NCBI RefSeq assembly: GCF_022012295.1 | Contig: NZ_JAKLTN010000004.1 | Coordinates: 113,590-177,589 of the forward strand | Length of the DNA stretch: 64,000 bases | Direction of reading: 5' to 3' | DNA from: Dechloromonas hankyongensis | Lineage (GTDB): Bacteria; Pseudomonadota; Gammaproteobacteria; Burkholderiales; Rhodocyclaceae | Shown: positions 52,031-63,464 of the stretch, one piece after another | Position numbering within the stretch: the stretch's first letter is position 1 | Layout: each line of letters begins with the position of its first letter | The notes under the pieces: generated by a model | Told to the model about the DNA's origin: nothing | Database searches by the model: none | Seen by the model: only the letters and a program-made list of their open reading frames with translations | Position numbers and translations under genes: made by a program

Positions 52031-55015
52031 ATGGACCAACCTCGAGCTCGTTTCCCGTCGCAATTCTTGCGTTCTTCCGAAGAGATTCTGAGGATCTTCG
52101 ATACCAAGCCTTCGGCGTACCTGATCCTCGCCAAGGATTTCACCATTGTTGCGGTCAATGATGCCTACTTGCGCGCTACCTTTACCCGCCGCGAGGACAT
52201 CGTTGGCCGACCGCTGTTTGATGTCTTTCCCGACAAGCCGCAGAACCCGGACGCTATCGCCGTCCGGGCGCTGATGGCTTCCCTCCGTCGGGTCCTGGTG
52301 ACCCGTGCGCCGGACACAATGCCGATCCAGAAGTACGCGGTCCACCAGCCTGCCGAGCAGGGAGGCGGTTGTGAGGAGCGTTACTGGAGTCCGGTCAATT
52401 CACCTGTTTTCGCCGCTGACGGCGAGCTTGCCTACATCGTCCACCGTGTCGAGGACGTGACGGATTTCGTCCGCATGAAGGAGCATTTTGCGCAGGCTGT
52501 CGACACCCAATCGATCAACGTGCAGATCAAGGAATTCGAGGTCGAGATGTTCCTTCATGCGCGCGAAGCGGCCAAGCAGCTACGCGAGAGCGAGGCACGA
52601 TATCGCGCCCTGATCCTGGCCAGTTCCCAGGTCCTCTACCGGATGAGCCCGGACTGGAGCGAAATGCGCCAACTTCGGGGCGGCGACTTCATTACCGACA
52701 CCGAAGAGCCGAATCGCAATTGGCTGCACGAATACATTCATCCGGACGGCCAGCCTCGCGTGCAGGAAGCAATCAAAGGTGCCTTGCAGACAGGGACTGT
52801 TTTTGAATTCGAACACCAGGTTCGCCGAGTAGATGGCAGTTTGGGCTGGACATCCTCGCGTGCCGTGCCGGTCCGCAACGCCGACGGCGAAATCATCGAA
52901 TGGTTCGGTGCCGCCGAGGACATTTCGGCCCGCAAGGAGGCGGAACAACGGCTGCGGGAAAGCGAAGAAAAATACCGCACCCTGTTCGCCAACATGGCTG
53001 AGGCGTTTGCCTTGGGCGAGATGATCCACGACGAACACGGAATACCGGTGGATTTTGTTTGGCTGGAGGCGAACGAGGCCTTTTATCGGGAAACGGGACT
53101 GCCCTGCAGCATTGTCGGCCGCCAGGCGAAGGAATTTCTGCCCCGATTGGAATGGCACTGGCTGGGAGCCTTCGATTCGGTAGCGAAAACGGGCCGATCC
53201 GTTCATCTGGAGGACAGCAACGCCGATACGCAGCGCTTCTACGACGTGACCTGCTTTCGGCCAACGCCCGGCCGCTTCGCCATCGTTTTTCGCGATGTCA
53301 CGGAGGTCAGGCGCACCCGTGACGCTCTACTGGACAGCGAGCGCCGTCTAGCCTTGGCCCTGATTGCTGGCGACTCGGCGGTTTGGGAAATGGAGGTGGC
53401 AAGCGGCATCATCAAAGGAGAAGACAAGCTCTACACGATGGCCGGTTATGCGCCGGGCGAACTGAAAAGCATCGAGGACTGGTTCGCCATCGTTCATCCC
53501 GAGGACGCTGCGGGCCTTCCCGAGCGGATTGCGGCCGTGGTTGCAGGGAACGGTGACAAGTGCAGTTTCGAGGCCAGGATACGGACCAAATCGGGCGACT
53601 GGCGTTGGAACTTCTCGCAGGCCGTCGTGGCAGGCCGTGATGCGGACGGACGAGCCCTCCGGCTGATTGGCACCCATACCGACATCACCGAACGCAAGCT
53701 GGCCGAACTGCGCATTCGACACGCCGCATTGCACGATCCGCTGACCGATCTGCCGAACCGCGCCCTCGTTTTCGAGTACGGCAGCCGCCTGCTCGCCGGC
53801 ATCCAGCGCAAGCACATGCACGGTGCGCTGCTGTTCATCGACCTCGATCGCTTCAAGCCGATCAACGACATCTACGGTCACAATGTCGGCGACCAGGTGT
53901 TGCAGGAAGTCGGAAAGCGACTGGTTGCCTGCACGCGGAACGAAGACCTCGTCGGGCGTTTGGGTGGGGACGAATTCGTCATTCTGCTGCCCAATCTCGA
54001 CATCAACCGCCGCCGCGCCGCCGTCGTCGCTCAAAACGTCCTCGACCGCATCGGCCAGCCTTTCCGGATCGACCCTCTGGAACTGTCGTTATCGCCTTCG
54101 ATCGGGATCAGCTATTACCCGGAGCATGCCTCCGATGTCGGTGCCCTGATCCACGCGGCGGACCTGGCGATGTACCAGGCCAAACAATCGGGCCGCGCGG
54201 GCTATCGCTTCTACAATCCTGACCTTGATCGTCGGGCCGACGAGGCCTATACGATAGAGGCGAGGCTCAAGCATGTGCTCAAACATGGTCGGCTGGCGCT
54301 GCACTATCAGCCCGTGGTCGACATCGGCAGCGGCCAGTTGATCGGTGCCGAAGCACTGGTTCGCATCGCCGATAACGGGGGTGCTCCGCCCGGACCCGCA
54401 ACCTTCATTCCGATCGCCGAGGCTGCCGGCTTGATCGGGGAAATCGGTGACTGGGTCCTGCGCGAGGCGTGTCGCCAGCACGATGCCTGGCTGGCGGAAG
54501 GATTGTGCGTCGCCATCGCGATCAACGTTTCCCCGCTTCAGTTCCGGCAACACGACTTCGCGGAAAAGCTCGGCAGCATCCTTACCGATAGCGGTGTCGA
54601 TCCAACCGGCCTCCAGCTCGAAATCACCGAAAGTACCGTCATGGAAAGCATCGATGAGGCGATCGCCATCTTGGGCAGGATCAAGGCACTGGGGATCAAA
54701 GTGGCGCTCGACGACTTCGGGACCGGTTATTCAAGTCTGAGCCGGCTATCGAGCCTGCCGCTCGACAAGCTGAAAGTCGACCAATCCTTCGTGCGCAATA
54801 TCGAAAGCGATCAGGCAAGCCGAGCCGTGACCGAGGCGATCATCGCGCTCGGACGCAGTTTGAAGCTGGATGTGATCGGCGAGGGGATCGAGTCGAAAGA
54901 TACGCTGCAGTACTTGCAGGAGCATGGCTGCACCCAGGCGCAGGGGTATTTGTTCAGCCAGCCTTTGCCGGCATCGCAGTTCGTGCAGTGGCATCGGCAA
55001 CAGCACATGCATTGA
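52031..55015 (+). CDS. Multi-PAS GGDEF-EAL c-di-GMP enzyme
   Basis: 994 residues, no signal peptide or membrane helix. Four PAS-type domains start near residues 20, 195, 315 and 440 (the second and fourth followed by PAC phrases ending DISARK and DITERK). The GGDEF motif near 645 is intact (GRLGGDEFVIL) and the EAL motif near 771 is intact (GAEALVRI), with the later EITES, DDFGTGYSS and KVDQSF metal and catalytic loops. Both synthesis and hydrolysis of c-di-GMP are possible. ATG 52031. Codon use and base composition look slightly less GC-rich than its neighbours. Confidence 0.93.
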   Translation: MDQPRARFPSQFLRSSEEILRIFDTKPSAYLILAKDFTIVAVNDAYLRATFTRREDIVGRPLFDVFPDKPQNPDAIAVRALMASLRRVLVTRAPDTMPIQKYAVHQPAEQGGGCEERYWSPVNSPVFAADGELAYIVHRVEDVTDFVRMKEHFAQAVDTQSINVQIKEFEVEMFLHAREAAKQLRESEARYRALILASSQVLYRMSPDWSEMRQLRGGDFITDTEEPNRNWLHEYIHPDGQPRVQEAIKGALQTGTVFEFEHQVRRVDGSLGWTSSRAVPVRNADGEIIEWFGAAEDISARKEAEQRLRESEEKYRTLFANMAEAFALGEMIHDEHGIPVDFVWLEANEAFYRETGLPCSIVGRQAKEFLPRLEWHWLGAFDSVAKTGRSVHLEDSNADTQRFYDVTCFRPTPGRFAIVFRDVTEVRRTRDALLDSERRLALALIAGDSAVWEMEVASGIIKGEDKLYTMAGYAPGELKSIEDWFAIVHPEDAAGLPERIAAVVAGNGDKCSFEARIRTKSGDWRWNFSQAVVAGRDADGRALRLIGTHTDITERKLAELRIRHAALHDPLTDLPNRALVFEYGSRLLAGIQRKHMHGALLFIDLDRFKPINDIYGHNVGDQVLQEVGKRLVACTRNEDLVGRLGGDEFVILLPNLDINRRRAAVVAQNVLDRIGQPFRIDPLELSLSPSIGISYYPEHASDVGALIHAADLAMYQAKQSGRAGYRFYNPDLDRRADEAYTIEARLKHVLKHGRLALHYQPVVDIGSGQLIGAEALVRIADNGGAPPGPATFIPIAEAAGLIGEIGDWVLREACRQHDAWLAEGLCVAIAINVSPLQFRQHDFAEKLGSILTDSGVDPTGLQLEITESTVMESIDEAIAILGRIKALGIKVALDDFGTGYSSLSRLSSLPLDKLKVDQSFVRNIESDQASRAVTEAIIALGRSLKLDVIGEGIESKDTLQYLQEHGCTQAQGYLFSQPLPASQFVQWHRQQHMH

Positions 55016-55021
55016 GTGAAC

Positions 55022-55048
55022 TGCCCTGCTACGGCGGGAAGCAGGGCA
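55022..55048. terminator. Hairpin between convergent genes
   Basis: TGCCCTGCT and AGCAGGGCA arms with a nine-base loop, seven bases after the GGDEF-EAL stop. The T tract is weak (ATTTG). Probable terminator. Confidence 0.6.
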
Positions 55049-55116
55049 CGATTTGTAACAGAATCCATGAAATCGTGTCTGTCCCAGCGGGAAAGCCTCA
55101 GAATCGGCCCCTATTG

Positions 55117-56232
55117 CTACGGTCGATGGTGCTCAATTTGCAAGGCAACGAAACTGGCGGTGGCAGCACCGTACGATTTTTCAATGGCCAGCAGCGCGAA
55201 ATCAAGCGCAGCGACTGGCGGAACGTTGCCTGGCAAATCGATTGTCCGATTGGCTGTTTGAAGTGGTGAAATCTTGTCGGGAAATACGACCAGCCCGCGC
55301 CGGGTGGTTATGGGGCCGGTTGTAGCGGCAAGCGAGAAGGCTGTCGAGCGGTACGTGCGTGAATAGGCATCGGCGACAAGTGCCAGTTTGATTTCGTCGA
55401 CACCCGGGGCGACTGGAATGGCGACATCCTCATGCGACCAAAAAGAAATCCAGTTGCCAGCGGCGGTGAGCGCGTGGCGGGAAGTTAATTTGAAATTGTC
55501 ACTCTGGTGTGATGCGCTCCAATCCTTGATCCCCATGGTCTGCGCAAGCGCGGCGGCGCGATCCCGGCCGGCGATAGCTTCAACGAGCGCGATGGAAACA
55601 GGGATGGAGGCCGTCACCCCGGTCGTCGTGATGACCGGTCCATCGGCGATATAGCGCGTGTTTCGAACGAACTTCGTTTTTGGAAACTTGCTGGCAAGAT
55701 CGTCAAAGGAATACCAGTGACCGACGGCGCGTCGCCCCGCAAGAAGGCCGGCGTTGGCAACTACCCATACACCGTCGCACACGCCGACAATGATCGCGCC
55801 TTTCCTGGCCTGTGCTGTAACCCAGGCAATCAGAGCCGCGTCCTCGGTGCGATGTACCGCGGGAACAACAACGTAATCCGCGCCGTCAGGGAAACGCTTG
55901 TCGAATTCTGCGATCGTGGCTTGCGGCTGCACCCGGAGCGCCGGAAACATCTGGATTGGCCCCTCCTTGGTCGCAAGGGCGAAGACCTGGGCAACCCCGG
56001 ATTCCGCAAGCACTCCATAGGGAACGACGTAGTCTGTCAGCTCGGTGAAGGTGTTTTCGGCAACAACGGCGATGATCGGTTCGGTGCGATTGAATCGGGA
56101 GCGATAGGCAGGAATGCCGCGCGTCGGCGATTCGAGCTGGGGCGCGGTTTCCGGCTGAACACTGAGGGCCGGTTGAGCCAAGGCAAAGACGGTGACGAAT
56201 GACAAAACCGCGATGAGGAATCGTTTTGGCAT
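55117..56232 (-). CDS. Exported DJ-1/PfpI-domain protein
   Basis: 371 residues. Signal peptide (MPKRFLIAVLSFVTVFALAQ, cleaved near ALS). The DJ-1/PfpI domain spans about 50-230, with the nucleophile Cys in IVGVCDGVWVVANAGLLAGR, resembling the amidase-like domain of GlxA-type regulators but without their AraC HTH. A C-terminal region (240-370) has NWISFWSHEDVAIPVAPGVD. Periplasmic location is expected. Base composition is less GC-rich than the rest. Confidence 0.82.
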   Translation of the reverse strand: MPKRFLIAVLSFVTVFALAQPALSVQPETAPQLESPTRGIPAYRSRFNRTEPIIAVVAENTFTELTDYVVPYGVLAESGVAQVFALATKEGPIQMFPALRVQPQATIAEFDKRFPDGADYVVVPAVHRTEDAALIAWVTAQARKGAIIVGVCDGVWVVANAGLLAGRRAVGHWYSFDDLASKFPKTKFVRNTRYIADGPVITTTGVTASIPVSIALVEAIAGRDRAAALAQTMGIKDWSASHQSDNFKLTSRHALTAAGNWISFWSHEDVAIPVAPGVDEIKLALVADAYSRTYRSTAFSLAATTGPITTRRGLVVFPDKISPLQTANRTIDLPGNVPPVAALDFALLAIEKSYGAATASFVALQIEHHRP

Positions 56233-56384
56233 GCAAATCTCAAGAGAGAGCGGCTGTTTGACGCATAACGTCTGAATTCCCGGCCTTGTATGAAACCGTG
56301 GCCTGTCCCCGGGTGCTTATGGCCAGGCCAAGCACACCGATGGTTTTTGTACTTCGGTGTTGAAATGACGCTTCATTCGGCCGC

Positions 56385-56927
56385 CTAGTTTGGAGATGAC
56401 ACAGGGGCACAGGCTTGACTGTCGATTGCGATGCTGAACGAGTAATAATGGCTCGGCAGTCCGCCGACGTGGGGAAGCGGAACCCACCATAGCGGCCATT
56501 CGCTATTCGACTGATAGACAGCCACTGGCACGGCGCGTAACTGGCAGGGACCGACAACGAGATCGGCGACTTGGACATGCGGCGCCCAGGTTGATGACCA
56601 TTGCGAATGACGGTTGTAGCAGGCTGCATACTCCGATGGCGAGCGCTCGTACTGCCGGCAGTCGCCAACCTCGGCGCCGGGATGAACAGGCAAGATGTAG
56701 CCCAGGGGCTCGACCGAGTGTGCAGCGGCCAGCGGCGAGCCGGCTGCATCGCGCAGTGTGAGCGACACGTCGTGGGGTACCCCGTACAACTGGTTTTGGG
56801 TCTTCAGCGCGTAATCGTCAACGCGGATGTGAATCGCAGCGTGATGCAGCGCATACCAGTAGCCCCAACCGAGAACGCCGCCAGCGACGGCGGCGAATGC
56901 GAGCAGAGTCCGGGGCCAGCGACGCAC
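56385..56927 (-). CDS. Membrane-anchored or exported protein of unknown function
   Basis: 180 residues. An N-terminal hydrophobic segment (TLLAFAAVAGGVLGWGYWYA) acts as anchor or signal. The rest is a beta-rich domain with several Cys, Trp and His residues (CRQYERSPSEYAACYNRHSQ, WWVPLPHVGGLPSHYYSF). No family recognised. It lies between the DJ-1 and DUF3291 genes on the same strand; gap to the DJ-1 gene 152 bp. Confidence 0.65.
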   Translation of the reverse strand: MRRWPRTLLAFAAVAGGVLGWGYWYALHHAAIHIRVDDYALKTQNQLYGVPHDVSLTLRDAAGSPLAAAHSVEPLGYILPVHPGAEVGDCRQYERSPSEYAACYNRHSQWSSTWAPHVQVADLVVGPCQLRAVPVAVYQSNSEWPLWWVPLPHVGGLPSHYYSFSIAIDSQACAPVSSPN

Positions 56928-56996
56928 TGTTACGCCTGGCGAGCCAGTTCAGGGGCCGCCGGAGCGACGAAGCCGCGGAGGATATCCAACGACGGA

Positions 56997-57470
56997 TCAG
57001 GCACAGTGCGCATCGGCGTGGGCGCCAGGATGCGGAAATGACTTGGCAAAGGTGAATGCCACGGGCGATGGCCCATGCGCCCTGATGTGCTCAAGCTTGG
57101 CCTTCGCCTCGTATATGGTCGGGATATGACCCGCCGGGACCCACCACAGCGCCTGATGCGCCTCAGGCAACTTGTGGAACCAGGCATCGCGATCACGGAT
57201 GAGTTCGACATGGGCCGACTTGTAGGCATAGGTCTTCAGCGACTCCAGGTCTTCCCAGACGCTCATGTTCACGAGGAGCATGGGGTCTTCAAATGCGCGG
57301 ATGCTCGTTGCGTCAGAGCCATCGCCGATCAGCCGCCAAACAAAGCCCTTTGCATTCTCTGCGAGGCGATTGATTTCATCGAGCCGTGAGACAAAGCCGC
57401 TCATGGTCACGGAAGTCATCTCATCGCGCGCCAGCGCGACATTAACTTGTGCAAGGTGGTATGCGGTCAT
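56997..57470 (-). CDS. DUF3291 family protein
   Basis: 157 residues from ATG 57470. HLAQVNVALARDEMTSVTMS, GFVWRLIGDGSDAT, NMSVWEDLESLKTYAYKSAH and WWVPAGHIPTIYEAKAKLEH match DUF3291, a ferredoxin-like alpha/beta monooxygenase-related fold. Function unknown. The long upstream extension in the same frame is not supported. 69 bp before the gene at 56385. Confidence 0.85.
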   Translation of the reverse strand: MTAYHLAQVNVALARDEMTSVTMSGFVSRLDEINRLAENAKGFVWRLIGDGSDATSIRAFEDPMLLVNMSVWEDLESLKTYAYKSAHVELIRDRDAWFHKLPEAHQALWWVPAGHIPTIYEAKAKLEHIRAHGPSPVAFTFAKSFPHPGAHADAHCA

Positions 57471-57645
57471 AGGGCAAGGGAGTGAAACCGGACAGCTTGC
57501 CATTGTACTGATGCCGTTCATGCAATTGCCATCTTGCTGAACGCCTGCCCTACAAGAATTTGCCGCATTCCATATGCGCGGGAACGGCAAATCGGGCGGT
57601 TTGGGCCTTGCTTTGGCGGCATTGTTCCGGATGCTGAACGGGCGG

Positions 57646-57668
57646 CGTTCGCCCTGGGCCGGGGCGCT
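57646..57668 (+). repeat. Partial duplicate of the 3' end of the GGDEF gene
   Basis: CGTTCGCCCTGGGCC then GGGGCGCT, matching 58092-58114 with one mismatch over 23 bases. The two copies flank about 420 bp of AT-richer DNA with one small gene. It could be a scar of an insertion or rearrangement. Confidence 0.45.
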
Positions 57669-57686
57669 TGATCTTTCCGTGTTCAG

Positions 57687-57884
57687 TCAGCAAGGGAGGT
57701 CGGCGCTTCTTTTCTGGCTGCTCCTGAAAAGCTGGTAAAACCCTTCGTCGTTCTCGACCATGCAGACATGGTAGCCGTCATGATGCAGCGATAGAAACAG
57801 AGGCAATGCTGCATTGCGCAATAAATTGTTGCCGACTTCGACAAATTCGGCATCGAATGCAAGTGTTGAAGTCTGATCATGCAT
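57687..57884 (-). CDS. Small protein of unknown function in AT-richer DNA
   Basis: 65 residues from ATG 57884 with GCGAGGTAA before it. DQTSTLAFDAEFVEVGNNLL leads to LPLFLSLHHDGYHVCMVEND and EGFYQLFRSSQKRS. No signal or membrane helix. I do not recognise the family. AT-richer than its neighbours and flanked by the short duplication above, so possibly acquired. The 57471-57686 and 57885-58073 gaps hold nothing else I can support. Confidence 0.5.
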   Translation of the reverse strand: MHDQTSTLAFDAEFVEVGNNLLRNAALPLFLSLHHDGYHVCMVENDEGFYQLFRSSQKRSADLPC

Positions 57885-58073
57885 TGAATTTACCTCGCAA
57901 TTTTTGGTCTTCGGTAGTGCTTTCGGGCTGATCATAGGTTTTGTGCATTGCAATATAAATACAGTGTATTGCTTAGTTTTCGGCATGCCACACGCATCGA
58001 TTAACAGGCCGGCTGGCCGCTTTCCGTGTCGATAGCACTCGATCCAGACAGGGGTAATTCATGCCCGGGTCCC

Positions 58074-60704
58074 CTAATGCCGGGTCGGCCGCCGTTCGCC
58101 CTGGGCCAGGGCGCTGGAGAAGGCGAGGTCCATGCTCGGGTCCCAGCGCATGACGCGGTCGCGGCCTTCGTGCTTGGCGGCGTAGAGCGCCGCGTCGGCC
58201 CGCCTTAGCAGGCTGTCGGCCGAATTGCCGTCGAGTTCGGCGATGCCGATCGACACGGTGATAGCGGGCAGGCGCACGCCGTTGTGGGTCAGGCGGTGGC
58301 CGCGGATTTCCTGGCGCAATTGGTCGAGGCGGGCGAAGCCTTCTTCGATGTGCGCCCGCGGCATGATCACCGCCAGTTCCTCGCCACCGACCCGGCAGGC
58401 GATGTCGTAGGCGCGCACGAAGTCCTGCAGCTGCTCGGCGACGGTGCGCAGCACCCGGTCGCCTGCGTCATGGCCGAAGCTGTCGTTGAAAGACTTGAAG
58501 TGGTCGATATCGATGATGCCCAGGATCAGGCCCTCGCCGGTCCGTTCCGAGCGGCTGACCTCACGGTGGAGCACTTCGTCGAAATAGCGGCGGTTGAACA
58601 GGTCGGTCATCACGTCGTGCACCGCCTGCTCGCGCAGCGAGGCGCGCAGGCGCAGGTTGCCCAGCGACAGCTTGAGGGCGTCGGCGAACAGTTCGGCGCC
58701 CCAGGTGATGGCGCTCAGTTCGTCGCTGTTCATCTTGCGGTGTGCGATGAGATGGAGCACGCCGGGGCGTTCGAAGCTCTTCAGCAGCGGCGCGCAGATG
58801 GCATGCTGGATGCCCGGAGGCAGCGTGGGCCCGGCACCGAAATGGCCGCACACCGGCGACAGCGCCGAGGAATCGGCATTTGACTGGTGCAGGTGGCCGC
58901 GGCGCACGGCCCAGCAATCGGTCTCCTCGGTGCGTTCGGAGGTGAACGGCTCGCCCCAGCTGGCGATGACTTCCATCAGGCCGCTGACCCCGGCCACGGT
59001 CAGCGCGCCGCTCCAGTCCGGGAAAAGCTGCGGCCCGCCCTGGGTGATGATCTGCCGGCTCTCGGCCTCGTTTTCGCAGACCTGCAGCAGCTCGGTGAAT
59101 TGCTGCAGGGTCTGCATGAAGTGCTGGGTCGCGGCCATTTTCTGGACCATGCCCTGCAGGGTCAGATTGTGGGCGGCGATGTTCGATTCGGCTTCCTTGA
59201 GGCGGTTGATGTCGACCAGGTAGGCGCGTAACGCGGATGCCTCGGGCCGGTCGGCCACGACGTGCAGCACGTACCACCGCCACGAGTTGTCGGCGCGCAC
59301 GACGCGCACCTCGCGCTGGACCGGTACCCCCGGCTGGTCGACGACGCGGACCATCAGCTCGGCCAGGCCATCGGCATCGTCGCGGTGGAACAGCGCGGCG
59401 AGCGGTTCGCCGAGCGGCTGGTGCTGTTCCGGATAGCCGCGCGCATCGGGCAGGTTGGACGAGGCGTGGCGCAGGCGATGTGGTGGCACCGCCTCGAAGG
59501 TGAGGACGATGACCGGCCCGCTGGCGAACAGCCGGCGCTCGGCGAGCAGCGCGTATTCGGCGCGCTTCAGGCGGTCGATGTCGACCAGCGTGCCGAGGAC
59601 CCGCTGCGGACGACCATCGGGGAAGTGCTCGACGACCCGGGCATTGACCATGACCCAGTGCCAGCTGTTCCGGGCCGAGCGCAGGCGCAGTTCGCACAGC
59701 GCCTGCTCGCGCTGGCCGCGCGCCAGCTGGCGCAGCAGGCGCTGCGCCAGGGCCGTCTCGTGCGGATGGCACAGCTGGCGCCAGGGATCGGGTATCCGGC
59801 TCAACTGGGTCGCTTGCTCGTCCTCGTAATCGAGCATGCTGGCCCAGGTGCCGCCCAGGCTGAGGGTGCCGGTTCTGATTTCCCACTCGAAAATGCCGAC
59901 GTCGGCGCTCTGTATGATGTGTTCGCAGCGCCGTTCTTGGTAGTGCACCAGACTATCCTTTTCGACACTGGCGGCCTGCAGGCGGGCGGCCAGCTCGGCC
60001 TCGGGCGAGGCGGCGTCGCGCAACTGGCTGTCGCGGCCGAGCAGGCGCTGGATGAGCATGAACAGCGCGATGGTGGCGCCGGTATCGAGTACGACCACCC
60101 GGCTCAGCCACGCCGACTCGTCTACTACCGCGGTGCCGTGGTCGGCCGGCCACCAGGCCAGGCGGAAAATCTGCGGCAGCAGGATACCGACGGCGAGCAG
60201 CAGCAGCGCCCCGACATTGCGCCAGGCCGAGGGGCTTTCCGGCGAAATCAGCATCAGGGCGGGAAACAGGCAGACGAAGACGAGGCCGGCGGCGAGCAGC
60301 AGGAGCGGCCACAGCATGCCGAACGGGGTGACCTGGGCGATGCTGGCCGGCGGCAGCAGGGCCGCCGCGGTCAGCGCCCCGGCCGCGCCGAGCACGCGGC
60401 GCAGCGGCTGGCGCGAGGTCTCCAGCAACAGCGCGGCCATGATGCCGCCGACCAGGGGCGGCACGGCGAGCAGCGCGGCGTCGAGTTCGCCGAGCGTGGG
60501 GGGCAGCGACGACAGGGCGAGCTGGCTGAGCAGCACGGCGCTCCACCAGCCGAAGGCGATGACGATGCTGGCGGCCAGCAGCCGGCCGAAAGACTGGCCG
60601 GTCTGCGGCGACCAGCGCTGGGCGAAAGTCACGAAACAGGCGCCGGCGATGGCGGCGAAGCCGAAGGAGAGGACGCTCAGCCAGGAGAGATCGAGATTGG
60701 ACAT
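58074..60704 (-). CDS. Membrane-bound diguanylate cyclase with PAS and GAF-like domains
   Basis: 876 residues. Seven N-terminal hydrophobic helices (1-225) form an MHYT/MASE-like sensor, without clear MHYT motifs. Then two PAS domains (about 255-395, 400-520), a coiled segment, a GAF-like domain (540-690) and a GGDEF domain. The active site is GGEEL at 773-777, an accepted variant, and the inhibitory I-site RAYD lies five residues upstream, so product inhibition is likely. No EAL domain. It should synthesise c-di-GMP. Ends near the AT-richer patch. Confidence 0.9.
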   Translation of the reverse strand: MSNLDLSWLSVLSFGFAAIAGACFVTFAQRWSPQTGQSFGRLLAASIVIAFGWWSAVLLSQLALSSLPPTLGELDAALLAVPPLVGGIMAALLLETSRQPLRRVLGAAGALTAAALLPPASIAQVTPFGMLWPLLLLAAGLVFVCLFPALMLISPESPSAWRNVGALLLLAVGILLPQIFRLAWWPADHGTAVVDESAWLSRVVVLDTGATIALFMLIQRLLGRDSQLRDAASPEAELAARLQAASVEKDSLVHYQERRCEHIIQSADVGIFEWEIRTGTLSLGGTWASMLDYEDEQATQLSRIPDPWRQLCHPHETALAQRLLRQLARGQREQALCELRLRSARNSWHWVMVNARVVEHFPDGRPQRVLGTLVDIDRLKRAEYALLAERRLFASGPVIVLTFEAVPPHRLRHASSNLPDARGYPEQHQPLGEPLAALFHRDDADGLAELMVRVVDQPGVPVQREVRVVRADNSWRWYVLHVVADRPEASALRAYLVDINRLKEAESNIAAHNLTLQGMVQKMAATQHFMQTLQQFTELLQVCENEAESRQIITQGGPQLFPDWSGALTVAGVSGLMEVIASWGEPFTSERTEETDCWAVRRGHLHQSNADSSALSPVCGHFGAGPTLPPGIQHAICAPLLKSFERPGVLHLIAHRKMNSDELSAITWGAELFADALKLSLGNLRLRASLREQAVHDVMTDLFNRRYFDEVLHREVSRSERTGEGLILGIIDIDHFKSFNDSFGHDAGDRVLRTVAEQLQDFVRAYDIACRVGGEELAVIMPRAHIEEGFARLDQLRQEIRGHRLTHNGVRLPAITVSIGIAELDGNSADSLLRRADAALYAAKHEGRDRVMRWDPSMDLAFSSALAQGERRPTRH

Positions 60705-60740
60705 GATCTTGCGCGGATTCCGCGGACCGTGCTCCGTCGT

Positions 60741-61758
60741 TCAGCCGTAGCCGAGGTGGGTGGCCTTGCCGCGGAACACCCAATAGGCGAAGACGGTATA
60801 GGCGAGGATCAGGGGCAGGACGAAGGCCACGCCGGCGAAGATGACGGCCAGCGACTCGGGGTCGGCGGCGGCCTGCCAGATATCGAGGCGCTGCGGGACG
60901 ACCCAGGGAAACAGGCTGTAGGCCAGGCCGTGGAAGGCGAGCACGAAAATGGCGATGGCGGCGGCGAAGGGCAGCCAGGTGCCGCCCTCGTCGCCGGCGT
61001 CCAGTTGCGCTGGCAGGCGGCGCAGGGCGACGGCGGCAACGGCGAAGAGGACGGCGGTGATGATCGGGAACGGCGCCAGCAGGAAGACGTTGGGGACGGC
61101 GAACCATCGGGCGAAGATGTCCGGGCTGAGCAGCGGCGTCGCCAGCGACACCCCGGCGATGCCCAGCGCGGTCAGCCACAGTGCCCACCAGCCCCAGGTT
61201 GCTGCCCGTTGCTGCAGCGTTCCCTCGCACTTGAGCAGCAGCCAGCCGGCGCCGAGCAGGCAGTAGCCGGCGGCCAGGCCGAGGCCGATCAGCGCCGCGA
61301 ACAGCACGTTGCCCGGCGTGCGCGCGAAGCCGAGGATGAACAGGCCGAGCATGTAGCCCTGGGCCAGGGCGGCGAGCAGCGAGCCGACGAAGAAGGCGCG
61401 GTTCCACCACTGCCGGTGGCGATCCTGGGCCTTGATCCGGAAGTCGAAGGCGACGCCGCGCAGGATCAGCCCGGCCAGCATGGCCGCCACCGGCAGGTAG
61501 AGGGCGCCGAGGATGACGCCGTGGGCGAGCGGAAAAGCCGTGAGCAGCACGCCGATGCCGAGCACCAGCCAGGTTTCGTTGGCATCCCAGAAGGGGCCGA
61601 TGGAGGCGACCATCAGGTCGCGCTCTTCGGCGTCATCGGCCAGCACCAGCAGCATGCCGACGCCGAGGTCGTAGCCGTCGAGCACGACGTAGATCAGGAT
61701 GGCCAGCCCCATGATGATCATGAAAGCCAGGGGCAGCCAGCCGGCCGGCTGGGTGAGG

Positions 61759-61766
<8 letters not shown>
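60741..61766 (-). CDS. cydB: Cytochrome bd-type quinol oxidase subunit II
   Basis: 341 residues from ATG 61766. LIYVVLDGYDLGVGMLL near the start, then PFWDANETWLVLG and FFVGSLLAALAQGYMLG are CydB signatures, with about eight helices. It pairs with CydA to reduce O2 with quinol electrons. It overlaps cydA by 8 bases. No cydX-like small ORF is visible after it. Confidence 0.95.
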
Positions 61767-63147
<1,381 letters not shown>

Positions 63148-63252
63148 GGCGCCGCGCCCGGTCGGTCAGTCAGCATTGGTCTCGCTCCTCGGCAAATGGG
63201 CCTGTACGGAGTCACGTGCACGGGCCACCGGTCCCTTACCTTCACATTTGCA

Positions 63253-63268
63253 AGCAATGCTGATGCCG
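63253..63268 (-). promoter_or_regulatory. Weak sigma-54-type promoter candidate for cydAB
   Basis: Reverse strand: CGGCATC, spacer AGCA, TTGCT. Good -12, moderate -24; leader about 95 bases. No FNR-like palindrome was seen nearby. Confidence 0.35.
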
Positions 63269-63386
63269 AGTCTGTCCTGAGCCGGTTGGCACGGGGGCCG
63301 GTGCGCCGTGTAGATTTCACCAGCTCCTGCAATTTTTACCGTGCCCCGCCGCCGCGGCCGCCCCGAGGCGGGCGGTCGTCGCCGGC

Positions 63387-63402
63387 GGGCCCCATAGTTG
63401 CT
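63387..63402 (+). promoter_or_regulatory. Weak sigma-54-type promoter candidate for the phasin-like gene
   Basis: GGGCCCC, spacer ATAG, TTGCT. GG-N10-GC spacing holds and the start would be near 63413, 52 bp before the ATG. The -24 half is poor. Confidence 0.35.
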
Positions 63403-63464
63403 GCGTAACGAGACGCCGTGTTGCGGCGCGGCTTATCCCTATTCAACTCATTCAGGAGATCGAC

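Noticed and set aside
63286..63303. TGGCACG upstream of the phasin-like gene as a -24 element
   Set aside because: The next GC-type -12 half is 13 bases away instead of 10.
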